Assembly: GCF_004614165.1 (NCBI RefSeq)
Contig: NZ_SPVG01000226.1
Span: 1 to 45,192 of the forward strand
Source: Duganella callida
Lineage (GTDB): Bacteria; Pseudomonadota; Gammaproteobacteria; Burkholderiales; Burkholderiaceae_D
DNA: 45,192 nt
Direction: 5' to 3'
Positions 9,151 to 17,144 of this stretch are shown piece by piece; within the stretch, counting starts at the first letter, position 1, and each line of letters begins with the position of its first letter. Position numbers and translations under genes: made by a program. The notes below the pieces were generated by a model. The model was not told the origin of the DNA and did no database searches. It was given only the letters and a program-made list of their open reading frames with translations.

Positions 9151-9165
9151 AGCGGTGCGGGCCGC

Positions 9166-10284
9166 TCAGGGCTCGATGCTGCTCAGCGGCCGGCTGTGAT
9201 GGTTGGAACGTCGTACGGCGGGCTGCGTGCGCGGCGGCCTGGCGAGCGCCTCGCGCGCGCGATCGTAACCGTATCGCCATTGGTCGCTGACGTGCTGCGC
9301 GAAGGTGGCGTAGTCGGGCGGCATCTGCAACTCGATGCGGTTGCGCAGCCAGTCCAGCTTCTGCTGCAGCTGCTGCTTCTTCAGCACCACCGAGACATCC
9401 GACGAATCGATGCGCATGTCGGCCAGATGGCTGTTGGCGTAACGCAGGCGCGCGTTGCCATCCACGCCGAGCACGCTGCGCCAGGCCGGAATCGAAAACA
9501 CCTGGTCGAACGCTTCCTTGAACTCCATGATCACTTCCGTTCCGAGACGTCGCGCGATCTCCACCGGGAACAGATCGAGCACGCCGCCGATGTACTCTTC
9601 GCCCCGATATCGCGCGCAGCGGAAGTAGACCATATCGGCGATGGAGATGCGCGCCGCCTCTGTGACCGGCACGCTGCCGTCGGTATGCAGCGAACGGGCA
9701 ATCGCATGTTCGCCCCAGCGCGTATCGCTGAGCGGTGACGCCATGCCGCGCAACGCGGCGGCGGCGCGTTCGTTGCAAAACACCGTCTCTTCATACAGCT
9801 TGCGCTGGCCGCGGGGCTGACCGACCTCCGCCGCATCGAACAGCAACCTGCCGCCAATGATGGCGACATCCACCTGCGGCTTGTCGGCGGCGGGCGGGAA
9901 GGGCAGCTGCGGCGGAATCTCGAACAGATAGTCGTTGAACAGGTCGGGGATCACCGGCACCGGAGTGCGAGACAGCTTGCGCTTCGCGGCGCGCAGCAGG
10001 GTGCCGTACAAGACCGCGTGTTCGGTCGAGCGCAGGCCGCGCCAGAACCGGTACATCTGCTCCGACGACAGCCAGTTCTTCTGCGCTTGCGGGTCCGGCA
10101 GCTGATGGATGATCGCTGCGGCGATCGCGCCGCCGCAGCTGGCCAGCAGCACATCCGGCGCCCGGCCGGCCTCGCGCAGCGCGGCATACATGCCGATGTA
10201 GATGCCGAAGCGGAAACCTCCGCCCCCCATCACCATGCAACGTTCATACGGTTTATACGGTTCTCGCGTCATGGCGGCAACCAT
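9166..10284 (-). CDS. Patatin-like phospholipase family protein with atypical active site
   Basis: A 372-residue protein. The oxyanion loop MGGGGFRFGIYIGMY (residues 18-32) and the following helix-strand arrangement are patatin-like. The nucleophile elbow reads LASCGGA: the serine (49) is present but the first glycine of GxSxG is Leu. The usual dyad motif DGG is IGG (YIGGVLDLFP), so the catalytic aspartate position is Ile. Lipase activity is therefore doubtful. The C-terminal 70 residues are Arg/Gln-rich. In-frame starts exist at 10284 and 10272, neither with a clear ribosome site. It lies downstream of the TonB receptor on the same strand. Confidence 0.8.
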   Translation of the reverse strand: MVAAMTREPYKPYERCMVMGGGGFRFGIYIGMYAALREAGRAPDVLLASCGGAIAAAIIHQLPDPQAQKNWLSSEQMYRFWRGLRSTEHAVLYGTLLRAAKRKLSRTPVPVIPDLFNDYLFEIPPQLPFPPAADKPQVDVAIIGGRLLFDAAEVGQPRGQRKLYEETVFCNERAAAALRGMASPLSDTRWGEHAIARSLHTDGSVPVTEAARISIADMVYFRCARYRGEEYIGGVLDLFPVEIARRLGTEVIMEFKEAFDQVFSIPAWRSVLGVDGNARLRYANSHLADMRIDSSDVSVVLKKQQLQQKLDWLRNRIELQMPPDYATFAQHVSDQWRYGYDRAREALARPPRTQPAVRRSNHHSRPLSSIEP

Positions 10285-10318
10285 ACCACAGCTGCTGGCC
10301 GCGCATCTGCAATACAGA

Positions 10319-12442
10319 TTAAAACTGCTGCTCCAGCATGATGCGCAGCGTGGCCTGCGTCGGGATCAGCCGCAGGCGGCGCATGCTGCCGGTCGCGTCG
10401 GTGTATTGATAATCTTCTGTCGCCTGCTGGCGCAGCAGGTTGCTGCCGGAGAGGCGGAGCTGGGTTTTGCCATCCATCTTCCACAACGCATACAGGTCGA
10501 GCTCACGTTTGGCGCTGGCGCTGGTCAGCACCTGCGCAGATTGCCGCATCGGGCCACGCGCCTGGTAATTCAGGTTGCCGCCCAGCGTCAGCCCCGACCA
10601 GCGATAATCCGCGCCCAGGTTGGCGGTGGCGGGCGTTTGCGATTCGAGGCGGTTGTCCGGCCCCGCCACATTGTCCACGCGCGACCAGTTGCGCGCCACA
10701 TTGGCGCGGATATCCAGCGACGGCGTCGGACGCAGCTTGGCTTCCAGCTCCACCCCGTGCACGCTGGCGTTGCCGTCGTTGAAGGGCGCTTCCACCCATG
10801 CGCCGTCCTGCTGGAATAAACGGGTCTGTGTCACGTCGCGGATGCGGCGCGCGTAGGTGCCGACGCTGACCAGATTGCCGTCGCCCAGATAGTGTTCGTA
10901 CGCCGCGTCCAGTCCCCAGGCCAGTTCCGGCCGCAGATGGGGATTGCCCTGTTCATCCGGATTGGTCGGATTGTTGTTGTTATCGTTGGTATAGCGGCGC
11001 GGGATCAGCTTGACCAGCGGCGGTGCCTTGTAGGTGCGGCTGAGCGCCACCCGCAGCACATCCTTGTTCGCCAGTTCGTAACGCGACTGCAGCGACGGGC
11101 TCCAGACAGCGGAACTGGCGCTCAGCGCATCGGGCGCGTTGCTGGCCGCCGCACGGCTGCTGGTGGCCAGCCGTTCGTGCCGCAGGCCCAGATACAGTGA
11201 ATAGCGTTTGCCGAGCTGCCATTCGTCCTGCGCGAACAGGGCGACGCGGTTGACCGTGGCGCGGTAATCGGCATTGTTGGCGCCCGTCTGCACGCCGGCG
11301 GCGTCAAACAGCGTTTCGTTGCGGTCCTCGCTGCGGATGGCGTGGCTGACGTCCCAGCCCAGCGCCACCGCGTGCTGTTGGCCGACCGGATGGCGGTAGG
11401 TGCCGGTGCTGGTGACGGTGTTTTCCACCGGGCCGGAATCGACGTGATGGCGGCCCAGCGGCTTGCCTTCCGCGTCCATGCCGTGGAAGTCGAAGGTGCC
11501 GGTGCGGCGGTTGCTGCTGACGCCCAGTTTGGCCTCCAGCCGGGCGCCATCGGCCAGCAAATGCGTCCATTGCAGGTCGCTGCGCAGCATGATGAAGTTG
11601 GCCACGAAGTTGGCGTCGTTGCGCGGATATTCGCTGTGTGGGCCGAGCAGCGCCGTCTCGTCGGCGCGCGACAAATTGTCGACCCGGCGCAGATAGGCCA
11701 GGCTTTGCCAGCCGATGCTGTCGCCGTCGGCCAGCTTCCAGTTCAGGCGCGGCGTCAGCGTCAGCGCGTCGGTGCGGCCGGATTCCGTTTGTGGCGTGCG
11801 GCGCAGCAGGGTGAGGATGCCGTCTGCGTCGTGTTGGTCCTGGATGTCGGTATATGGCATTTCGCTGCGCTTGCGCGTCAGCGTGGCGGCCAGGCTGTAC
11901 GACATGGCGCCATCCTGGTCCGACAGTTGCGTGCTCAATGTCGGTGTGTTGACGCCGTGCTGGCGCGCGATGCCGGCGTTCAGCGAGCGCTGGCCGCGTT
12001 TCACCGATTTTTTCAGGATGATGTTGATCGCGCCGGCCACCGACTGGTTGCTCAGCTCCGCCGTCGCGCTGCGCAGGATGTCGATCCGTTCGATGGTTTC
12101 GGGCGGCACGCTGTCCAGCGAAAAGCCGGCGGCGACGGGCTCGCCGTTGAGCAGTATCTGCGTGTAGCCGTTGCCCAGGCCGCGCATCTGGATCGACCCA
12201 CCCTGGCCCGGCGTGCCGGTGATGCTGATGCCGGGCAGGCGCTTGAGCACATCGGCCAGGGTCTGATCGCCTTGCCGCACGATGTCTTCGTGATTGACGA
12301 CGATGCTGGTGGTGGTCTCGCGCTGGCGCAGATCGTCGCGTCTGGCGCTGATTTCGACCTGCTGCGGCGTCGGGTTGTCCGAAGCGTAGGCGCAAGCGGA
12401 GACCGCCAGCAGCATGCTGCCGGTGATACGGGTAACCTGCAT
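10319..12442 (-). CDS. TonB-dependent outer membrane receptor
   Basis: A 707-residue receptor that would import a bulky ligand energised by TonB. It has a signal peptide (cleavage near residue 20, after YA), a TonB-box-like QQVEISAR, a plug domain (about 40-145) with LADVLKRLPGISI and MRGLGNGYTQILLNGEPV, then a long beta-barrel region ending in the outer-membrane signal residue Phe. The start codon is three bases after the stop of the M56/M23 metallopeptidase gene, so it is almost certainly the last gene of the blaI operon. The ligand is unknown; the plug resembles siderophore or peptide receptors in general form only. Confidence 0.92.
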   Translation of the reverse strand: MQVTRITGSMLLAVSACAYASDNPTPQQVEISARRDDLRQRETTTSIVVNHEDIVRQGDQTLADVLKRLPGISITGTPGQGGSIQMRGLGNGYTQILLNGEPVAAGFSLDSVPPETIERIDILRSATAELSNQSVAGAINIILKKSVKRGQRSLNAGIARQHGVNTPTLSTQLSDQDGAMSYSLAATLTRKRSEMPYTDIQDQHDADGILTLLRRTPQTESGRTDALTLTPRLNWKLADGDSIGWQSLAYLRRVDNLSRADETALLGPHSEYPRNDANFVANFIMLRSDLQWTHLLADGARLEAKLGVSSNRRTGTFDFHGMDAEGKPLGRHHVDSGPVENTVTSTGTYRHPVGQQHAVALGWDVSHAIRSEDRNETLFDAAGVQTGANNADYRATVNRVALFAQDEWQLGKRYSLYLGLRHERLATSSRAAASNAPDALSASSAVWSPSLQSRYELANKDVLRVALSRTYKAPPLVKLIPRRYTNDNNNNPTNPDEQGNPHLRPELAWGLDAAYEHYLGDGNLVSVGTYARRIRDVTQTRLFQQDGAWVEAPFNDGNASVHGVELEAKLRPTPSLDIRANVARNWSRVDNVAGPDNRLESQTPATANLGADYRWSGLTLGGNLNYQARGPMRQSAQVLTSASAKRELDLYALWKMDGKTQLRLSGSNLLRQQATEDYQYTDATGSMRRLRLIPTQATLRIMLEQQF

Positions 12443-12445
12443 GGT

Positions 12446-14155
12446 TTAATCTTTCGTGGGCGGTTGTTGGCGGCGCGCCTTGAGCGCACGCGGCGTCGCA
12501 TGGGCGTCGAGGTTGGCGAACAGGGGCGCGGGATCGACGATCCTGCCGTTGCGGCGCACTTCGAAATGCAGGTGCGGACCGGTGGCGAAGCCGCTGGCGC
12601 CGGTCCTGCCGATCAGTTGTCCCGCGTGGACGCGCTGGCCAGGCTGCACGCTCACGCCGTCCAGATGGGCGTACAGGGAACTTTGCGCGCCGTGGTCGAT
12701 GATCACGGCAGTGCCGTAACGTCCGTCGTTCTCCGCAATCGGGCCGGCGGCGGTGATGATGCCGTCGGCGGTGGCATAGGCCGGCGTGCCCTTGGCGGCC
12801 GCAAAATCGATGCCTTTGTGAGGCGTCGGCAGCACGCTGCGCATGACGCCGAAAAAGCCGGTCACGCGGACCTGGGCCAGTGGCAGGCGCCAGGGCTCAG
12901 CCGCGCTGGCCGCCGCGGGCGCCGCAGTTGCCTCCGAAGCCATCGATACAGCTGCCGGCGCGAGCGACGGTAGCGGATTTGCCGCCAGCGCTGGCGCCGA
13001 CGATGATGCAGGCGCCGCGGTCACTGGTGGCACGCTGAACGCGAGCGCTGGTTGCAGTGCGACGCCCGCCGCCAGCACCAGCGTTAGGACGAGGGCGGCG
13101 GTGCAACCGGCGGCGATGCTGGGCATGGGCAAACCATCATGCTGCATCTGGCGGATGCGCGCAGCGACGGTGGCGCCACCGAAGGCTGCTGCGGCGGCGG
13201 GCGCCATGACGGTCCATTGGCGCAACAGCGACAGGGCATATTGTTTGCGCTCCTGCTGCGGGCGTCCGGCCAGCACCTGCTGGTCGCACTGCAGTTCCAG
13301 CGCCCATTCCATTTGTCGCGCCATCCAGCGCAGCGGAGCGTTGAACCAGAACACCGTCTGCAAGGTGGCGGCAACGGCCAGCCACAGGGGATCGCGCACG
13401 CGCCAGTGATGCAGTTCGTGCGCGACGATCATCTGCTGCTGCGCCTCGCTCAGCGCATCGAGGTGGGCCGGCAGCAGCAAGACCGGGCGACGTACGCCGA
13501 TCAGCATGGGCGAGACGGCGGCGTCGGTGCGCAGCACGCGCAATCCGCGCCGGGAGATGCGGCGGCGTTGAGCAGGCGTGAAGCCGGCATGCGCCCGCAG
13601 TTCCGCCTCGGTCAGCGGCCGCGCGCCGGCCAGCAGATCGCGCCATAGCCGACGGGCACGCAGCCGGCGCCACATGACGCCAGTCAGGCCGATGCCATAC
13701 ACCGGCAGCCAGACCCCGGCCGCCAATGCAACCAGGCTGGAGACGATCCGCGGCCAGGCGCTGCCGCCGGGGCGCCGTCCCTGCTGCGTGGCGGCGCCTG
13801 TATCGCTGACGGCAGCCGTGGCGGGTGCCCGGCCGGCGTCGGCGTCGCTGACCGCGTCGCTGACAGTGGCGCGGTGCTCGTTGCTGTCAAATGCCGGCGC
13901 GAACGATGCCGTGGATGCCGCAGCTGCGGCAGACCCGCTGCTATGCGTGGCGACCGGCAGGAGCGGCAGCAGGGCGGCGATGGCGACCGTGCCTTGCGCG
14001 GCGAGCCAGAGCTTGCGGCTGGTCCGCAGCGCCGGCCACATGCGCACGACGCCGTGCAGCAGCAGCCACACCAGCAAGCCGGCGGCCAGGCTGCCCGCGC
14101 AGGCCAGCAGCCATTTGGCCGCCAGCGGCATCGCCCAGGGCGCCAGCGGCATCAT
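12446..14155 (-). CDS. M56 (BlaR1-type) and M23 fusion metallopeptidase
   Basis: A 569-residue membrane protein. The N-terminal half is a BlaR1/MecR1-type M56 peptidase: helices at about 14-36, 50-68 and 138-160, zinc motif HELHH (246-250) and the third ligand region ELQCD (Glu287). A helix near 350-373 leads to a Pro/Ala-rich linker (375-420). Instead of a penicillin-binding sensor, the C-terminus is an M23/LytM endopeptidase: HKGID (His446, Asp450), YAHL (His497) and HLHFEV (His528, His530). All M23 zinc and catalytic positions are present. The start at 14155 overlaps the blaI stop by ATGA. It presumably senses peptidoglycan state and inactivates BlaI, while the M23 part may cleave or bind cross-links. 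Confidence 0.88.
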   Translation of the reverse strand: MMPLAPWAMPLAAKWLLACAGSLAAGLLVWLLLHGVVRMWPALRTSRKLWLAAQGTVAIAALLPLLPVATHSSGSAAAAASTASFAPAFDSNEHRATVSDAVSDADAGRAPATAAVSDTGAATQQGRRPGGSAWPRIVSSLVALAAGVWLPVYGIGLTGVMWRRLRARRLWRDLLAGARPLTEAELRAHAGFTPAQRRRISRRGLRVLRTDAAVSPMLIGVRRPVLLLPAHLDALSEAQQQMIVAHELHHWRVRDPLWLAVAATLQTVFWFNAPLRWMARQMEWALELQCDQQVLAGRPQQERKQYALSLLRQWTVMAPAAAAAFGGATVAARIRQMQHDGLPMPSIAAGCTAALVLTLVLAAGVALQPALAFSVPPVTAAPASSSAPALAANPLPSLAPAAVSMASEATAAPAAASAAEPWRLPLAQVRVTGFFGVMRSVLPTPHKGIDFAAAKGTPAYATADGIITAAGPIAENDGRYGTAVIIDHGAQSSLYAHLDGVSVQPGQRVHAGQLIGRTGASGFATGPHLHFEVRRNGRIVDPAPLFANLDAHATPRALKARRQQPPTKD

Positions 14156-14532
14156 GCCTCGTCCGCAGGCCAGTCCTGCAGCATTTGCTCCAGCTGCGCC
14201 AGCTCCTGGCGATCGACCAACTTGCTGCCGGTGAACATCGTCACCGGCAATGGCGCATCGATCTCCATCACGCGGCGGCCGAAATCGTGGGCGAAGGCCG
14301 CCAGCGTGCCGACCTTCTCCAGCAGCGCGCTGTAGACATTCACGCCATGCACCACCTGTACGCCGACCATCTGCTTTTCCAGCATCCGGTCCAGCGTCTT
14401 GCGGGTGGACGAGAACGACCAGGCCAGCTCGGCGGCGGCGGCGTCGTGGATCTCGCGCGCGCTCAGCGGCTGCTGCTTCCACAACACTTTCAGCAAGGTC
14501 AGCTCGCTGACCGATGGAATTGGAACCGACAT
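14152..14532 (-). CDS. blaI: BlaI/MecI/CopY family transcriptional repressor
   Basis: A 126-residue winged-helix repressor. The DNA-binding half is LTLLKVLWKQQPLSAREIHD followed by FSSTRKTLDRMLEKQMVGV, the standard BlaI pattern. The C-terminal part would dimerise and carry the site cut on induction. An AGAGGTG ribosome site precedes the ATG. It heads the operon blaI - M56/M23 peptidase - TonB receptor. The dyad at 14566-14581 in its own promoter fits autorepression. Family members are released from DNA when the partner M56 protease is activated by cell-wall damage; the same is inferred here. Confidence 0.88.
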   Translation of the reverse strand: MSVPIPSVSELTLLKVLWKQQPLSAREIHDAAAAELAWSFSSTRKTLDRMLEKQMVGVQVVHGVNVYSALLEKVGTLAAFAHDFGRRVMEIDAPLPVTMFTGSKLVDRQELAQLEQMLQDWPADEA

Positions 14533-14561
14533 AAATCACCTCTCATGCGACGAATGGGATC

Positions 14562-14591
14562 ATTGTGCGACAGATGTCGCAATCGCGTCAA
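14562..14591 (-). promoter_or_regulatory. Promoter of the blaI operon
   Basis: On the minus strand -35 TTGACG (14586-14591) and -10 CACAAT (14562-14567) are 18 bases apart, about 30 bases before the blaI start. The operator dyad fills the spacer, an arrangement expected for direct repression. Confidence 0.5.
14566..14581. promoter_or_regulatory. Candidate BlaI operator dyad
   Basis: Perfect inverted repeat TGCGACA-GA-TGTCGCA. The ACA-N2-TGT core matches the core of known BlaI/MecI/CopY operators (TACA-N2-TGTA type) with GC-richer flanks. A further half-site TGCGAC is at 14546-14551. The site lies 34 bases before blaI, between the -35 and -10 elements. Confidence 0.65.
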
Positions 14592-14651
14592 GCCCAGTTA
14601 TCTCCATTTGTAACATTGCTTTAAATAAATTCTAAATATGCTACGATAGCA

Positions 14652-14671
14652 TTTTTGCTAATTAGCAAAAA
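14652..14671. promoter_or_regulatory. 20-base perfect AT-rich palindrome
   Basis: A gap-free palindrome (TTTTT-GCTAATTAGC-AAAAA) in the intergenic region between the blaI promoter and the hemolysin III gene. It is too short-looped to be a good terminator hairpin and looks more like an operator for a symmetric dimer. The regulator is unknown. Confidence 0.4.
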
Positions 14672-14813
14672 ATGTATGGTTGCAGGAAGCAGGACCGAAA
14701 GTAGCGCGCCGCAGGGTAGCGGTTTGAAACCGGCGGCGGTCAGCGGCCGAGCGCTATACAATGCTTGTGGCCGCAGCTATCGGAGCCGCAGCCACCTCTG
14801 CATTGGAAAAACC

Positions 14814-15431
14814 ATGTATTACGGCGAGCGGTTCAACAGCATCACGCATACCGTCGGCGCGGCCCTGGCGGCTGTCGGCGGCACCTTGCTGATCGTCCAG
14901 GCGGCCCGCAGCGGCGATGCCTGGAAGGTGGTCAGCTGCAGCATCTATGCCGTCACCCTGCTGGCGCTGTACCTGACGTCCACGCTGTATCACAGCCTGC
15001 GCGGCCGGGCCAAGGACGTGCTGCGGCAACTGGATTACTGCGCCATCTACCTGCTGATCGCCGGCAGCTATACGCCGTTCACGCTGGTCAGCCTGCGCGG
15101 CCCCTGGGGCTGGTCGCTGTTCGGCGTGGTGTGGGGGCTGGCGGTGATCGGCATTCTGCAAGAACTCTTGTTTGCCAAGGGCGCGCGCGTGCTGTCGCTG
15201 CTGATTTACGTGGCGATGGGATGGGTGGGCGTGATCGGCGCCAGTCCGCTGATCGACGCGCTGGGCTGGAGCGGTTTCGGGTGGCTGGCGACGGGTGGCC
15301 TGGTCTACACAGTGGGCATCGCCTTCTTCGTCACCGATCATAAATGGCGCTACGGACACGGCGTCTGGCATTTGTTTGTACTGGGTGGCAGCGCCTGTCA
15401 TTTTGGCGCCGTGCTGCTCTACGTGGCGTAA
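14814..15431 (+). CDS. Hemolysin III / PAQR family membrane protein
   Basis: A 205-residue protein with seven predicted membrane helices. Family motifs are present: ERFNSITHTVG at the N-terminus, STLYHS with the first histidine, the Asp in LDYCAIYLLIAGSYTPF, and GHGVWHLFVLGGSACHF with the two C-terminal histidines. These metal-binding residues are those of the adiponectin-receptor-like hydrolase superfamily. Despite the name, haemolysis is not established for most members. I chose the ATG at 14814 because it matches the family N-terminus; the open frame upstream lacks similarity. A LysR gene follows after 13 bases. Confidence 0.85.
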   Translation: MYYGERFNSITHTVGAALAAVGGTLLIVQAARSGDAWKVVSCSIYAVTLLALYLTSTLYHSLRGRAKDVLRQLDYCAIYLLIAGSYTPFTLVSLRGPWGWSLFGVVWGLAVIGILQELLFAKGARVLSLLIYVAMGWVGVIGASPLIDALGWSGFGWLATGGLVYTVGIAFFVTDHKWRYGHGVWHLFVLGGSACHFGAVLLYVA

Positions 15432-15444
15432 GGATGGAACACGC

Positions 15445-16326
15445 GTGGATATCAACTCGGACGATTTAAAGACCTTCATTACCGTGATCGACAGCGGCAC
15501 CCTGAGCGCCGCTTCGGTGCATCTGGGGCAGACCACTTCGGGCGTCAGCCGCGCGCTGTCGCGCCTGGAGGACAAGCTCGCCACCTCGCTGCTGACGCGC
15601 ACCACGCGCCGCATGGAACTGACCGAGGAAGGCCAGCTGTTCCTGGAGAAGGCGCGCGCCATCCTCGGGGCGATGGAGGAGGCCGAGGAAACCATCCGCA
15701 TCCGCCGCCAGAAGCCGGCCGGCCGCTTGTGCGTGGACGCCGCCTCGCCATTCATGCTGCACTGCGTGGTGCCGCACGTGGCCGAATTCCGCGCCTTGTA
15801 CCCGGAAATCCGCCTGGAACTGAGCAGCAACGACCAGATCGCCGACCTGATCGAACACCGCACCGACATCGCCATCCGCATTGGCGCACTGACCGATTCG
15901 ACCCTGCATGCGCGCGCGCTGACTTCCAGCCCGCTGTACGTGCTGGCCAGCCCCGGCTACCTGGAACGCCACGGCACGCCGCAGACGCCGGCCGATCTGG
16001 CGCGCCATTCGCTGCTGGGCTTCGTGCAGTACGAACCGGGCAACCAGTGGCCGCTGCGCCACGCCGATGGCAATACCTGGCCAGTGACGCCGTCGATCTC
16101 GGCTTCCAGCGGCGAGACCCTGCGCCAGCTGGCGCTGGAAGGACAGGGCATCGTCTGCCTGGCCGATTTCATGACCCGCGCCGACATTGCGGCCGGCCGC
16201 CTGGTGAAAATCCTCGAAGCCGACTATACCGGCTATCGCCAGCAAATCCACGCCGTCTACTACCGCAATACCCAGCTGGCGCAGCGTATCAGCTGCTTCC
16301 TGGAGTTTTTGCAGCAGAAACTGTAG
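15445..16326 (+). CDS. LysR family transcriptional regulator
   Basis: A 293-residue regulator starting at GTG 15445 (VDINSDDLKTF), with AAGGA just upstream overlapping the end of the hemolysin III gene. The N-terminal winged helix-turn-helix (LSAASVHLGQTTSGVSRALSR read within residues 20-41) precedes the conserved LLTRTTRRMELTEEG. The effector domain spans about 90-290 with ASPFMLHCVVPHVAEFRALYP. The sequence TSGVSRALSRLEDKL identifies a common betaproteobacterial subgroup. Co-transcription with the upstream membrane protein is likely; the effector and target are not known. Confidence 0.88.
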   Translation: MDINSDDLKTFITVIDSGTLSAASVHLGQTTSGVSRALSRLEDKLATSLLTRTTRRMELTEEGQLFLEKARAILGAMEEAEETIRIRRQKPAGRLCVDAASPFMLHCVVPHVAEFRALYPEIRLELSSNDQIADLIEHRTDIAIRIGALTDSTLHARALTSSPLYVLASPGYLERHGTPQTPADLARHSLLGFVQYEPGNQWPLRHADGNTWPVTPSISASSGETLRQLALEGQGIVCLADFMTRADIAAGRLVKILEADYTGYRQQIHAVYYRNTQLAQRISCFLEFLQQKL

Positions 16327-16445
16327 GAATGGGCCTGCAAGGCAGTGTGCGTCGGCGTACAGAGGTCAACCCTGTACGGGCATACACTGGCCTTGCGTGC
16401 TTGGAGCAGAACGCAGAAAAACGCAAAAAGCTCAGCAGCAGGTAA

Positions 16446-16467
16446 GCCGGTGGCCTCGAGCACCGGC
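16446..16467. other. Inverted repeat upstream of the 52-residue gene
   Basis: GCCGGTG (16446-16452) pairs with CACCGGC (16461-16467) around an 8-base loop, 36 bases before the small gene. A second stem, CGTACAG (16356-16362) with CTGTACG (16372-16378), lies further upstream. Neither has a T-run, so they are not simple terminators; they could structure a leader RNA. Confidence 0.35.
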
Positions 16468-16502
16468 ACGAATTCCGATGTTGACGCCTTATGGAGGTCA
16501 CC

Positions 16503-16661
16503 ATGACGCAGACCACTCATCCTTCCAAGTACCTGGTGCGCGCTTACATGGAGCGCCGCTCCCAGGAAGTGAAGCCGCCTCCTACGCCCGACGAAATCCG
16601 CCGCCAGCTCGGCTGGGGCCTGATGCTGTTCGAGCAAAAGGTCGGCAACGGCCGCAATTGA
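16503..16661 (+). CDS. Small conserved-looking protein of 52 residues
   Basis: A short gene with a strong GGAGGT ribosome site seven bases before the ATG and codon use like its neighbours. The product is basic, begins MTQTTHPSKYLVRAYMERR, has a proline-rich middle (KPPPTPDEIRRQLGWGL) and no signal peptide or membrane segment. It resembles small uncharacterised proteins I associate with Oxalobacteraceae, but no function can be given. It sits alone between the LysR gene and the LiaF-like operon. Confidence 0.6.
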   Translation: MTQTTHPSKYLVRAYMERRSQEVKPPPTPDEIRRQLGWGLMLFEQKVGNGRN

Positions 16662-16766
16662 CCGCTTCGCCGTTCACCGGTACTTTTCCGCCGTTCGCCG
16701 AATAGCGGTTTCCCCGCCTGCAGTTCCCCGGTATTGTTATATCCATACCGACTTGGGGGACTAAAC

Positions 16767-17144
16767 ATGAACGTTGAAACTGCTTATCGCTGGCGCTCGC
16801 AGCTGGTCTGGGGCCTGGCGCTGATGGCCGCCGGCATCATCGTCCTGCTGGTGCAGGCAGACGTGCTGGATCTGGACCTGGATCCTGCGCATTTCTGGCG
16901 CTACTGGCCCTGGCTGGTGGTCGTCAGCGGCCTCACCAAAATCATCCCGCCCACCAATTCGCGCCATTTCACCAATGGCCTGTGGGAGATTTTCTTCGCC
17001 GGCTGGTGGTACATCTCCTTCAACCACATCTGGGGCCTGGGCTTCGGTCAGACCTGGCCGGCGCTGCTGGTGGCCTGGGGCCTGGGCATGATGCTGCGGC
17101 CGCTGCTGGATAACATCTTCGCCGCCACCCGGGAGCAGCCATGA
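16767..17144 (+). CDS. LiaF-type transmembrane protein, short paralogue
   Basis: A 125-residue membrane protein with four hydrophobic segments, of the LiaI/LiaF-like transmembrane (DUF5668) type. The motif WRYWPWLVVVSGLTKII near residues 43-59 corresponds to the family's WPxLLIxxGxxxL repeat, and a second copy is TWPALLVAWGLGMML. It lacks the C-terminal LiaF domain. Its stop overlaps the start of the full-length LiaF-like gene by ATGA. It probably works with that protein in sensing envelope condition for the kinase two genes downstream. Confidence 0.75.
   Translation: MNVETAYRWRSQLVWGLALMAAGIIVLLVQADVLDLDLDPAHFWRYWPWLVVVSGLTKIIPPTNSRHFTNGLWEIFFAGWWYISFNHIWGLGFGQTWPALLVAWGLGMMLRPLLDNIFAATREQP

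Noticed and set aside
11342-12973. Long plus-strand open frame opposite the TonB receptor and peptidase genes
   Set aside because: Antisense shadow: Gly/Ala/Arg/Gln composition and no plausible ribosome site.
14155-14539. N-terminal extension of the M56/M23 gene reading through blaI
   Set aside because: The upstream frame overlaps the whole repressor gene and lacks similarity; ATG 14155 fits the family start and gives the usual ATGA coupling.
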